Shown piece after piece: positions 1 through 8,260 of a stretch of DNA of 64,000 nucleotides; position 1 is the stretch's first letter, and each line of letters begins with the position of its first letter. The DNA lies in NCBI GenBank assembly GCA_008360975.2, contig CM039193.1, positions 4,392,501 through 4,456,500 on the forward strand. The letters run 5' to 3'. The translations under genes were made by a program, and so were the position numbers. This DNA is from Lichenostomus cassidix. Taxonomy: Eukaryota; Chordata; Aves; Passeriformes; Meliphagidae. Under the pieces are notes generated by a model, which worked only from the letters and a program-made list of their open reading frames with translations, did no database searches and was not told where the DNA came from.

Positions 1-1467
1 CTTATCAGTAAAATACCATCAAAAAATAAACGCTTTCCTACAAGTTTTCACAGAGGTTTAAAAAATACCCTACAATTCATGTTGTAACAGATTAGGACAA
101 AAAGATGAAAAAATCTACCATGCTTATTTAGACAGGTGCATTACAAACAAAAAACTATTTCATAGCACCTACACACCTGCTGGATCTGAATTATGACTAC
201 AATCATAACCTGGAATCAAGTTTAAGAAATTGTAATACACAAACATTGTGAGTAATACACAAATGTTAGACAAAACAGCTCTTCCCAGACAATTTCAGCC
301 TATAGACACATGCTCATGTGATCAAAGAATATTACATTTAATTTTTAATGGAAATGTGTGTTTATGTAGAGAGAGAGAACTCAAAATTCAACTGCTGCTG
401 CTTTGTTCCTAGATCACATATTGGACTATGACTCTACCATCCCAAATCAGTGCTAGTTTCAGTGCTGACAACACAACACCACAATGCAGATTCAATAAAT
501 AAAATGACCCTGTATTTTCCTCATAAACCAGTCACACAGACTGCCTCGAAATCCTGAGCCTGCAAGTCTATTTTAAAACCGACTGCATATCATTGGTGTG
601 TAACAGCAACAAGAAAACATGAGCTGTTTGTAACCAAGCTCAACTAATTTATGTTGCAAGAATATGCTCTCTGACTAAACAACAAACTGTACTAAAAAGA
701 TCCAGCAATAATGCAGAGCAAACTCTTCAAAACTGGTGAAAATTGTATTTTCATGAAATATGTCAGCAAACTTCTCCAAAACATTTGACATTGTTTTATT
801 CACACATTTCACGTTGCTTCAGCCTACTTGAATTTAAGCAGTGCGTGAAATTATTGCTTTCCTTATAGCTGTTCACGTTTTTCCTCTGAGTAATTAGCAA
901 GCTACATCCCCTTTGACAGAGGGACACTAACAAGCTCCTACAGTTTCCAGTGGGACAAGGAATCCAAAGCTACTAATAGCAAACAAGTCATTTAAACAAA
1001 AAAGGGATTACAAGGACTCGTTGCAAGAAGCTGGAAACTCACCCATATTTCAGATTAAGGCTTTCTGAGGAGCTCTTTTGTAAAGAGTTTTGACTCCATC
1101 TTACAAAACTATTTCATTGTTTTCCTTTAGAAACCAAAACATTGATTTGTTATCTACTAATAAGTTCTTCATATTGAAAATAAAGTACTAGAAAAACGGA
1201 GAAGCGTTTTCCAAAGGGAAAATGACGGAAACCTTAGTTTTGTTACAAAACCTCCCACCGGAGATCTCAAAGTTGAAAGAAAACAAAAGTTACACAAACT
1301 TTTTTTTTTAAAAGCGTTTCCATTTATCGCTACCAGGACACCAAAACAAGCTGCAAACTAAATCAGAGCTCAGCTTATTTGCAAAACTTTGCCGAAAACG
1401 CCTGGAGAACCACATCCCTGCTAAACAAAGCGGGTTTTGAGGAGCTGCTGAGCGGAAAGACTCGTAC
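1..1467 (-). other. MITF: MITF intron, downstream side of exon 1B
   Basis: AT-rich non-coding DNA that follows the exon 1B donor in the direction of transcription. I see no conserved coding segment. In particular the MITF-M first exon (MLEMLEYNHY) is not here. It contains a short GA run near 368-378, a T run at 1300-1309 and a TCATGTGA M-box-type E-box at 314-321. Its assignment as intron follows from the exon next to it. Confidence 0.8.
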
Positions 1468-1714
1468 CTTGAGGACCTCCATGGGCACCTGGGTGGCAGG
1501 GGGCAGGCTGGTGGGCACGCTGACGTTGATGGCAGGTGTCTGGCTCACGGGCACTCGCTGCTGCATGAACTGGGCTGCCTGCTGCTTCTGCTGCTGCTCC
1601 CGACGCTCCTGCTCCTGCATCTGCTCACGCATGAGCTGCTGTCGGAGCAGGATTCGTGAGGTCATGCTGGAGGAGCTTAAGGGAGGCTTGGAAGCGCCAG
1701 GATGCTCGGAATTG
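1468..1714 (-). CDS. MITF: MITF exon 1B1b, shared second coding exon of the long isoforms
   Basis: This internal exon encodes 82 complete codons of MITF, a bHLH-leucine-zipper transcription factor of the MiT/TFE family. The translation begins NSEHPGASKPPLSSSSMTSR, continues with ILLRQQLMREQMQEQERREQ and a Gln-rich stretch (QQQKQQAAQFMQQ), and ends TQVPMEVLK. The acceptor is a pyrimidine tract plus CCCACAG just above 1714, and the donor is AAG|GTACGAG just below 1468. One base (C) at the 5' end completes a codon begun in the upstream exon, matching exons 1A and 1H. In the family, the SRILLRQQLMREQ segment is the N-terminal region that binds Rag GTPases and recruits the factor to lysosomes, where mTORC1 controls it; the melanocyte isoform lacks it. 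The ATG at 1663-1665 (MTSR) is the usual start for isoforms with a non-coding first exon. The CAG/CTG-rich codons make a short imperfect triplet repeat. Identification is firm. The rest of the protein, including the bHLH-Zip, is outside the window. Confidence 0.97.
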
Positions 1715-1865
1715 CTGTGGGAAGACCAGAGAGAGACAGCTCAGCTTCCACGAAGCGGGACGGTGGTTTCAGCGGCCGGAGCTGGTGGAACTACAGGGAG
1801 ACGTGGGGCGGCATGGGTGAGAATTCCCCGCGAGAGGGGAATTGGGAACCGACCTACTTCAGGTA
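1715..1865 (-). promoter_or_regulatory. MITF: GC-richer block upstream of exon 1B, possible 1B1a leader
   Basis: In mammals the MITF-B transcript starts in a segment (1B1a) contiguous with 1B1b. Here the 150 bases upstream of the acceptor are richer in G, C and CpG than the surrounding intron. The exon 1B frame, read upstream through the acceptor, meets TGA at 1741-1743 with no ATG in between. A transcript starting here would therefore begin translation at the MTSR methionine (1665). Promoter function is inferred from position and composition only. Confidence 0.4.
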
Positions 1866-2425
1866 CTTAGCAGCCACATTAGGCTGCCTTAACTTGACTG
1901 AAGCCAAACCATTCCCAAACGCCAACATCCAGCTGTAAAGAGCCATTTGCTCTTTCGAATTTCACAGCAACCGCCCACCAGAAAAACAAATGCTTTTATA
2001 GATACTAGTAGGCACTCATAGTCCTTTTTAAAAAAAAAATTAAAAAGTAATAAAGAGTTATAGCAAGTCTGATGATTGGCATGGGTAATACTCCAGTCCA
2101 ACGATCTAGCTCAAAGTAAAGCAAATCTACCTCTCCCATGAAAACACAACGCAACATAGATCACTAATTTTCTGCAAAACTCTACCTTAGGGTTGAACTT
2201 GCTGGCTGTGACTCTTCAGAGCTATAAAACAGACCTCCACAAAAAACCCAGCTCCCACCCCAGGCCTACCAGCATCTTCCAAGCACAGTCAGATACAAAA
2301 ATAGGCAAAATAAACAACAGTAACAGCTTTTTTCCAGTCACACTTTACAAAGAGCAACAGGCTGACCCAAGCCAGCACACAGCACTGCTTCACCACCTAG
2401 GAGCCACTTCTAAGCCATTGGCAAG

Positions 2426-2450
2426 CAGAGCATGGGACAGAGCATGGGAC
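2426..2450. repeat. 12-bp tandem duplication
   Basis: The unit CAGAGCATGGGA occurs twice in direct succession (2426-2437 and 2438-2449), with one further matching base at 2450. Two perfect copies suggest a recent slippage or small duplication event. Confidence 0.85.
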
Positions 2451-2929
2451 TTTGCCATGGACAGAAGGGACACTTCCTGAACCAACTCATCCTTTTCTCA
2501 GCCCTCAGAACCAAAACCCATGGGCCATGCCTTGGGAACCCTCCTGGCTCCAGGAGGAGGCTGCTCTTGAAAACCCCAGCTCTGGCTGCAGTGGTGATAC
2601 CTGCAGGATGCTGGCAGGACACAGCAGTCTGGGAGCCAGCATCCCTTCCAGGTCTTGCTCAGAAGCTGCAGGCACTGAGCACTGTTTGTGCTTGGGCAAT
2701 CAGAGCCAGCACTGCTGGAAGTTTTCCGGCTTTGTTTTGGACTGATGTTGAACACAATTCAGGGCAGAAATAAAAAAAGGAGAACCCACACTTACTGCCC
2801 CAAGAGATCGAACTCTGCTCTTCCAGAGCACACATTTTGGGGGCAGGGAGGCAGGGGACCATCTTGCTATTTAAGACCTGTCATGTTGAAACATTCACAG
2901 AGACACTGATCCTTTTGATAAAACAAGAG

Positions 2930-3060
2930 AAAACCTTTGTGGTGAAACTAATGCAGCTGCGGAATAATCGTACTAATTAGCTGCTCAAGACAAGTCATTG
3001 ACTGTGATACTTGTAAAAAACACTCCCTTTTCAATTAAGGGTGAAGCATTCTCACATCTA
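2930..3060. promoter_or_regulatory. Candidate regulatory block with SOX, E-box and homeodomain motifs
   Basis: Within 50 bases lie CCTTTGT (2934-2940, SOX-type), GCAGCTGC (2953-2960, palindromic E-box) and CTAATTAG (2973-2980, palindromic homeodomain core), at roughly 20-base spacing. MITF in retinal pigment epithelium and neural crest is known to respond to SOX and homeodomain factors. Enhancer function here is inference from motif content alone. Confidence 0.3.
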
Positions 3061-3156
3061 AATCCAGCAGCTTGTTTTCTGGCTGCACATCTGAACCACT
3101 TTCACATTTCCAAACCGAAGAGATGCTTTATTTCCACGACCAGGATAGTTATAGAT

Positions 3157-3324
3157 CAGTGGTCTCCCAATGGTTTTGATTACACATTCCTACCAGGAAT
3201 GTTTGAACATGCACCCCAATATGTTTACTTATTTATTTATGAACTATATACATGTATTACTGAAGTGCTCATATTTTCTTTCTGCCCACCAATAACACTG
3301 CACATCCCACCTTGGAGACCACTG
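3157..3324. mobile_element. Short non-autonomous hAT-type DNA transposon (Charlie-like)
   Basis: The element opens with CAGTGGTCTCCCAA and closes with CTTGGAGACCACTG, so the ends are inverted copies: 11 bases of perfect match, then a one-base indel. The flanks TTATAGAT (3149-3156) and TAATACAT (3325-3332) agree at 6 of 8 positions, as expected of an old 8-bp hAT target duplication. The CAGTGGT terminus is typical of vertebrate Charlie-group hAT elements. At 168 bp it has no room for a transposase, and the interior (TTATTTATTTAT, GCACCCC) shows no coding trace. Superfamily placement is confident; the exact family name would need a repeat library. Confidence 0.85.
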
Positions 3325-3951
3325 TAATACATAAGCAAAAAATAGGCACCCAAATGCTGCTTTCAAGGAAGGATTCATTCTCCTCATGTTGGGAAAAGGC
3401 CAATTTTGTACCACACTTGTCAGCATTCTCATTTGTGTGCTACTGGCAATTTTTACAGATACCTAAATGCTGCAAAATTGGTAACCCAGCAGTTCCTCCC
3501 ACCTTCTTTCATTTTGAACTGTTTCTCCGCCTACCAAAGCCAAGTGTGCTGGAAACCATCTCAGAAGAACCTTCCCATATACTAAAACGTTGGGGAATGA
3601 GAGGGAGAAGGAAGGAGAAATTATTTCCACAGCACTTCAAACAGCTCCTGCCAGGAACCTCATCTTGTTCATACAATTATTTTACCTACTTATACCTTCT
3701 GTCCTTCCAGCTTCCTGCAGGTGATTCAGGGCTCTACCGTTGATCAAAATTGCAAACAAAAGCTTCAAGTATTGTGTCTTTTAATGAGACAACAGTCCCA
3801 GAAAATATTGTTCTGTCAAGTTCTTCCCCAAAGGGCAAAGATGCTCCCAGGCTTTATTTCTTCTGCAATTTTGCTCAGTATTTTACCTGGTGTAGAGGCA
3901 GGAGAGCACTGAAGGCAGACAGCTCTGGCAGCCACGTCACAAGTCTGCTGC
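3325..3951 (-). other. MITF: MITF intron segment, no gene seen
   Basis: Non-coding sequence between the hAT element and a CR1 copy. The only long frame here (143 codons on the + strand from 3312) begins inside the transposon end, resembles no protein I know and is taken as chance. Confidence 0.65.
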
Positions 3952-4236
3952 CACAGAATCATGGAATTGTTTAGGTTGGAAGAGATCTCCAAGATCATCA
4001 AGTCCAACCATTAACCCAGCACTGCCAAGCCCATCAGTAAACCATGTCCCCAAGTGCCACATCCACATGTCCTTTAAATACCTCCAGGAATGGTGACTCA
4101 ACCGTCTCCTGGACAGGCTGTTCCAGTGCTTGACAACTCTTTCAGTGAAGAAATTCTTCCTAATATTCAATGTAAACTTCCTCTGGCACAAGTTGAGGCC
4201 GTGTCCTCTTATCCTATCCATTATTAACTGGGAAAG
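3952..4236 (-). mobile_element. CR1 LINE 3' fragment
   Basis: A 5'-truncated chicken-repeat-1 retrotransposon in minus orientation. On the minus strand it translates to the end of the CR1 reverse transcriptase reading frame, with the diagnostic LNIRKNFFTERVVKHWNSL, followed by the 3' untranslated tail with GTTGGACTTGATGATCTTGGAGA-like sequence and ending at ATTCCATGATTCTG. This is the typical short insert in bird genomes. The frame is interrupted relative to a full polyprotein and carries no active function. It lies in the same orientation as MITF transcription. Confidence 0.95.
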
Positions 4237-4979
4237 CAAAATGGGCACCCAACCACCATACCATCAGTATAGTTGAGCTCAAATGTGGATTTTTCTGGGC
4301 TAAAAGCTGCTGCACAACACCTGCCTACCTAACCAGATGCTTCTGTCACAAAGACTGGGAAGGAACAAGGACAGATCTCCTGTTATTTATTCCCAGGGGG
4401 CTGTAAAGCTCCACCTGCGTGTACAATGGTCTCCCTGCCCCACTGTCCCTTCCACTCGCCTTGATGAGCACTGATCAAACATGGAAAACTCTTTGAAAGT
4501 TTAGTATCTCACCCTCTAAGTCTGTCCCATGCACCACACAGGTCATCCTCCCACCCAGCTTCCCTCCTCCACCATGTCTGCTCATCTCCTCAAGCACAGA
4601 ATAGAAGGAACAGAACATGGTTTGGGATCCATGACCATGTACCCCCACAAAGCAAGCAGGAGGATTGTCAGAAACTCCCTTTTCCAGTCGAAAAAGCAAT
4701 CAAAACCTTGTTGTTTCAAAAGCTTCATCCAGGGAGTTTTGAAAATGGTTTTATTTTAAAGTTTCTTGACCCCTCCATGCTGGTGCACAGGCAGATCTCC
4801 CGTGACCAAGCTCAGTGCCATGTACCACAGCACAACCCAAAAGTGGACACGTGGATCCACAACTCCCCTGCACCAACTGATTCACCCCCAGATTATGTGG
4901 AGCCAGGAGCAGAGCCCACACACAGCTAATACACCATGCGATTCAGATACTTCCTGCAAACAGTTTATGGAAACCATCT
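4237..4979 (-). other. MITF: MITF intron segment, no gene seen
   Basis: Non-coding sequence with slightly higher GC. It contains one CACGTG hexamer at 4848-4853. Short open frames on both strands overlap each other and have no recognisable content. Confidence 0.65.
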
Positions 4980-5200
4980 AATTGCAATAAATGAAACCGA
5001 CTCATCCTTTTAATTGACACATGATTAAACCAGTTACCCATTAGCACTCTAATAAGCAGAGTGTAATACAGACTGGGAGTTATTAGTTATGTGTCATGTG
5101 CCGATCCAATTAATCACCAAGTGATAACGCTTTATTTAATAAGTTTAAATTGCATATCCTTTGCACAGATGCCTGGGAAATGTTAGTTACTGCATACAGG
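4980..5200. promoter_or_regulatory. Candidate conserved AT-rich enhancer block
   Basis: A run of about 200 bases is packed with homeodomain-type cores: TTAATTGACA, GATTAAACC, TAATAAG, ATTAGTTAT, CAATTAATCACC and TTTAATAAGTTTAAATTG. It is almost free of simple repeats and transposon traces. This complexity at high AT content is typical of deeply conserved vertebrate enhancers. It lies about 3 kb from exon 1H, on the exon 1B side. Conservation is suspected from texture, not measured. Confidence 0.35.
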
Positions 5201-6283
5201 AGTTATTATGCAGGTGGCCATTGCATAATAAAAGGCAACTGATCACATTAAAATCAAGTTTGATTTTGTTGCCATCAACCCACAGAGACCATAACCTTCC
5301 CAGATGTTTACTGATTATTTTATCTGTCTCCTTAGGCAAACAAGACAAACTCATCTTTTGTTGGACAGTTTTGTTTTCAGATTCTTATGAATTGACCAAA
5401 CAAATGCTCTGGTTCACATGCATTAGTTACGACTTATCTGATTGCAAAGCATTATTTTGCACTACCTATGCATTGATTAAGAAAGTTCTCTGGAGACTTT
5501 GAACTGGAAAAAAAATAATTAACTCATCTTTGCTTTTTAACTACTTAAGAATCTTTAGCTACTTTAAAATATTTTAAGAAAAAAGTGTCCAATGTAATGT
5601 TTCTTAGACAAATGAGACAAAGAGCCTTCAAAGCAACTTGTTCTGGGCAGGATGGACTACCCTGCTCTGAATTGAGAAATGGCACATAAGAGGGAGGCTG
5701 CTGCTCTCCTCTCTCCATTCATGCCAACTGTTTATTAATGGGTTAGTCCATAGAGAAATCAGCCAAGAAAAGCAGATTTAGCACCTCTGAAATCCACTGA
5801 GCTGCACCAGATCTCAGAGGTAAGAAATAACACCAGATTTAGATCTTTTGTTTATGTCTTACCCTTATCCCATTCACAACTATTCACAGAGGAAAGAAAA
5901 GCATCCATATTTGAGTTGTAATGTTGTCAACCTCTCATCTCCTTGCTTTAAAGAATTGTTTTATGATAATGCTGGATACTTAAATATTTGACCTCCAGAC
6001 GTCATTTCCAGAGGAGACACCACACAGCTCCCCTTCCAACACCCCTCCCAGAAATTCACTAAACTTCCTTCAAAATTGATTTGTACAAATTCTGTTTTCA
6101 ATCTCTCTACCAAGCAGTAAAACCTCAAGAATCTTTTTATTCTCTGTACTACATATGTGGCTGAAGCAACAATGCCTGTAGCAGCTTCTTAACCTGCCAG
6201 CCAGCAATGCTGTTTGCCTCAGGAAGAGGTGACAGAAAAGGGAAGAACACCAAAATAAAAAAAATAAACGCCAGGAGCAGCCA

Positions 6284-6360
6284 GATTACACACACCACCA
6301 CCCCCCAAAAAAAGTCAAATACAAAATGCAAAAAGTCCACAAGCAACAAAAAAAACCCCT
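6284..6360. repeat. A/C-rich low-complexity tract
   Basis: Short A runs alternate with C runs and CA steps (CACACACCACCACC, then A7 and A8 blocks). This is simple sequence with no coding content. On the transcribed strand it reads as T/G-rich. Confidence 0.7.
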
Positions 6361-6979
6361 TCAAAATCCTTTTTCCCCCATCTTCAGCCAAGGTAAGGGA
6401 TTCCAACTACTACAGCATTTTCCCTGGGGCACTTTGTACTTCATTCCTAACATTTAATAATTGATTGTGGGTTGCAGCGACGCTCCACTCACCGTGCCAA
6501 ACTGCCTCATGCTGCTTGAAGTATCAACGTAAAAAAAAAACAAGCCCAAGATTTGGCACCCTCCTATGTCCTGACTTGCCAAGGACAGAGCAGTTACAAA
6601 AACGGTGTGGAGACCTTTATCAGCCTTTATAATAAAGCCAGGACATGTTTCAGGCTTCTACATGAAAGGTTTCCGCACTTGAAGGTTACATGTTTAAAGA
6701 GACAGGCTGCCTGCTCCTGCATCTGATCCATCAGCAAGGTACATGTTTGCTGCTGTATCCCGACCTGCACTGCTTGCCCTACACCATGGGCTGCACCCAC
6801 AGAACAAAAAACAACCCAAAAAGCCCAAAAGCAACCCAGCCATCTGCCTGGATGCACTGAGTGCACCTGGCTGGGTGGGAAAGGAAAAACTGGCCAATTT
6901 CCACCATGCACACCTACTAGCAAGGAGTGTTGGGCTGAGTTACAAATCAAACTAATTCAGTGGACCAACTCTCTTTGAG

Positions 6980-7055
6980 AAAAAAAAAAACCAAAAAAAC
7001 CCCACACACACAAAAAAAACCCTGCAACAAAACCCAACCCCACAAACAAAAATAT
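6980..7055. repeat. A/C-rich low-complexity tract
   Basis: An 11-base A run (6980-6990) is followed by A7CCCC, an ACACACAC step, A8 and several AAACCC-type blocks. It is the same type of tract as at 6284-6360 and 12932-13011. Confidence 0.75.
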
Positions 7056-7790
7056 TATATCCTCAGCTAAGAATTTAAGTTGTTGTACACCATGTAGTAG
7101 TTTTCCATTTTTCTTCCCATCTTTAAAACACACCTTCACAAGTGGCTGAACATAATGCTTTCTGAACTTAATGAAAACCTCTCTCATGACCCAAGAGCAC
7201 TCAGTAAATAATTATTAAGCTCTGGAGGTGGCTTTTGCATGAGTGTTGACTTAATAAAATGCTGTAAGTTGATCTGCTTGAATGCCCATTTACTTGGGGA
7301 CACAGCTTGCAGTATAGCCTGGAAAGCTTGATCTTGACCAGATTAAAAAACAAGGTAAAATTAAGAGGTTCAATCCAGAAGCTGCAAAGGTCACATTTTA
7401 CAATCCTTTACTACCATTGCTGATAAAAAGGAGACAAATAACTGCAAACCTAAAGTATCCTCAAAGACTCCCATATTATAAAAGTGATAATGCACTAAGT
7501 CTTTTTACATAGAAGCTGAACCTCCGCTAGCCCAAATCTGCGTTTTTGCCATACAGTTTCAGTAGAAGCAACATAAACATGCATATATATTTAAACACAG
7601 AGTATTTTGTGCATCTTCCCCTCCTGAAAGCCACCATCAACATCTGAGCCGTTCAGCCCAACTGCTGTGGCTCTGCAGAGGACAGTGGTCAGTCCCAAGC
7701 AGGGTACCTTTAATTCCCAGAACACAACCTCCACCACACCACACCAATCCCAACACAATCCACTCAGTGCCCCGGGAAAGCATCACTCAC

Positions 7791-7840
7791 AGACAGAAGC
7801 TGTCAAAGGAGCAGGGCATGAACATCTGGACAGCTTCCAT
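7791..7840 (-). CDS. MITF: MITF exon 1H, alternative first coding exon
   Basis: This short first exon gives the N-terminus of the MITF-H isoform. It encodes MEAVQMFMPCSFDSFC plus the first two bases of a Leu codon, then a strong donor CT|GTGAGTG. Joined to the C that begins exon 1B1b, it reads ...SFCL-NSEHPGASKPP in frame. From memory, the human equivalent is MEALRVQMFMPCSFESLYL. The window matches it around QMFMPCSF but is two residues shorter after MEA/MEAL and has FC in place of LY near the end. Without splicing the frame ends at TGA immediately after the Leu codon, which supports use of the donor. Widely used in mammals (for example heart), the H exon changes only the extreme N-terminus; the Rag-binding and bHLH-Zip parts come from shared exons. 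The start codon is the ATG at 7838-7840. The same frame stays open far upstream (see findings). Confidence 0.9.
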
Positions 7841-8260
7841 CCTTCCCCCCAATTTTGTGTCCGAGGGCTTTTGCTGAGCACCCCCGGGTGAAAGGCAAGC
7901 CGGCTGTGTCTCCAGGGGAGGCTCCAGATAAGGACCTGGCAACTCCAATCCCCACGGAGCAGCAGCTCCCGGCACTGCAGACCTGTGCAATCCAGCACCT
8001 ACCGAGGAGAAAACAGCAGGGCTTGAGGCAGCAGCCGCAGGAGGTGTCATTAAATAATGACTCCGAAACAGCCCACAGGTTTGGAGGCAGCATCTCGCTG
8101 CATCCCGTCTCACCTGCATGGGAGCGCCGCACGGAGTGCTGATGGGCAGAGCTGATCCCTGATGGGCACAGAGCTGATCCGCAAAATTCGGGATTAATTC
8201 CTGCATCCCAGGGGCTGCACCACCCTCAGCACCCCGCCAGGAATGGGAGAAACCCAAGAC
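7841..8260 (-). promoter_or_regulatory. MITF: GC-richer 5' flank and leader of exon 1H
   Basis: The 400 bases upstream of the 1H start codon are clearly richer in G, C and CpG than the introns on either side. They hold the exon 1H leader and probably its promoter. I see no TATA box close to the ATG; a TTTTAATTAA stretch lies at about 8291-8301 (minus sense), just beyond. An imperfect 20/22-bp tandem duplication sits at 8139-8180. The transcription start cannot be fixed from sequence. Confidence 0.45.
8139..8180. repeat. Imperfect 20/22-bp tandem duplication
   Basis: CTGATGGGCAGAGCTGATCC (8139-8158) is followed directly by the same unit with a CA insertion, CTGATGGGCACAGAGCTGATCC split across 8159-8180. 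It lies in the presumed leader or promoter of exon 1H. Confidence 0.85.

Larger units (their letters stand above)
1866..3156 (-). other. MITF: MITF intron segment, no gene seen
   Basis: Non-coding, AT-rich sequence between exon 1H and exon 1B. It holds a 10-base A run at 2030-2039, a 12-base tandem duplication at 2426-2450 and a motif-dense block at about 2930-3060 described separately. The overlapping short open frames at 2400-2900 lie in different frames on both strands and resemble no protein I recognise. Confidence 0.7.
5201..7784 (-). other. MITF: MITF intron segment between exons 1H and 1B
   Basis: AT-rich non-coding DNA. It includes two A/C-rich low-complexity tracts (listed separately), a 10-base A run at 6531-6540, and no coding segment that I recognise. 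Confidence 0.65.

Noticed and set aside
1375..1467. Continuation of the exon 1B frame past PMEVLK (VRVFPLSSSSKP...)
   Set aside because: The known protein continues with VQTHLENP from the next exon, and AAG|GTACGAG is a good donor, so this is intron.
1..1467. Search for the melanocyte first exon 1M (MLEMLEYNHY)
   Set aside because: No matching sequence on the minus strand in this part. It probably lies beyond the left edge.
4848..4853. CACGTG hexamers (4848, 33973, 37012, 39242, 61967) as an autoregulatory cluster
   Set aside because: Five sites spread over about 57 kb is not more than chance expectation, even allowing for CpG depletion.
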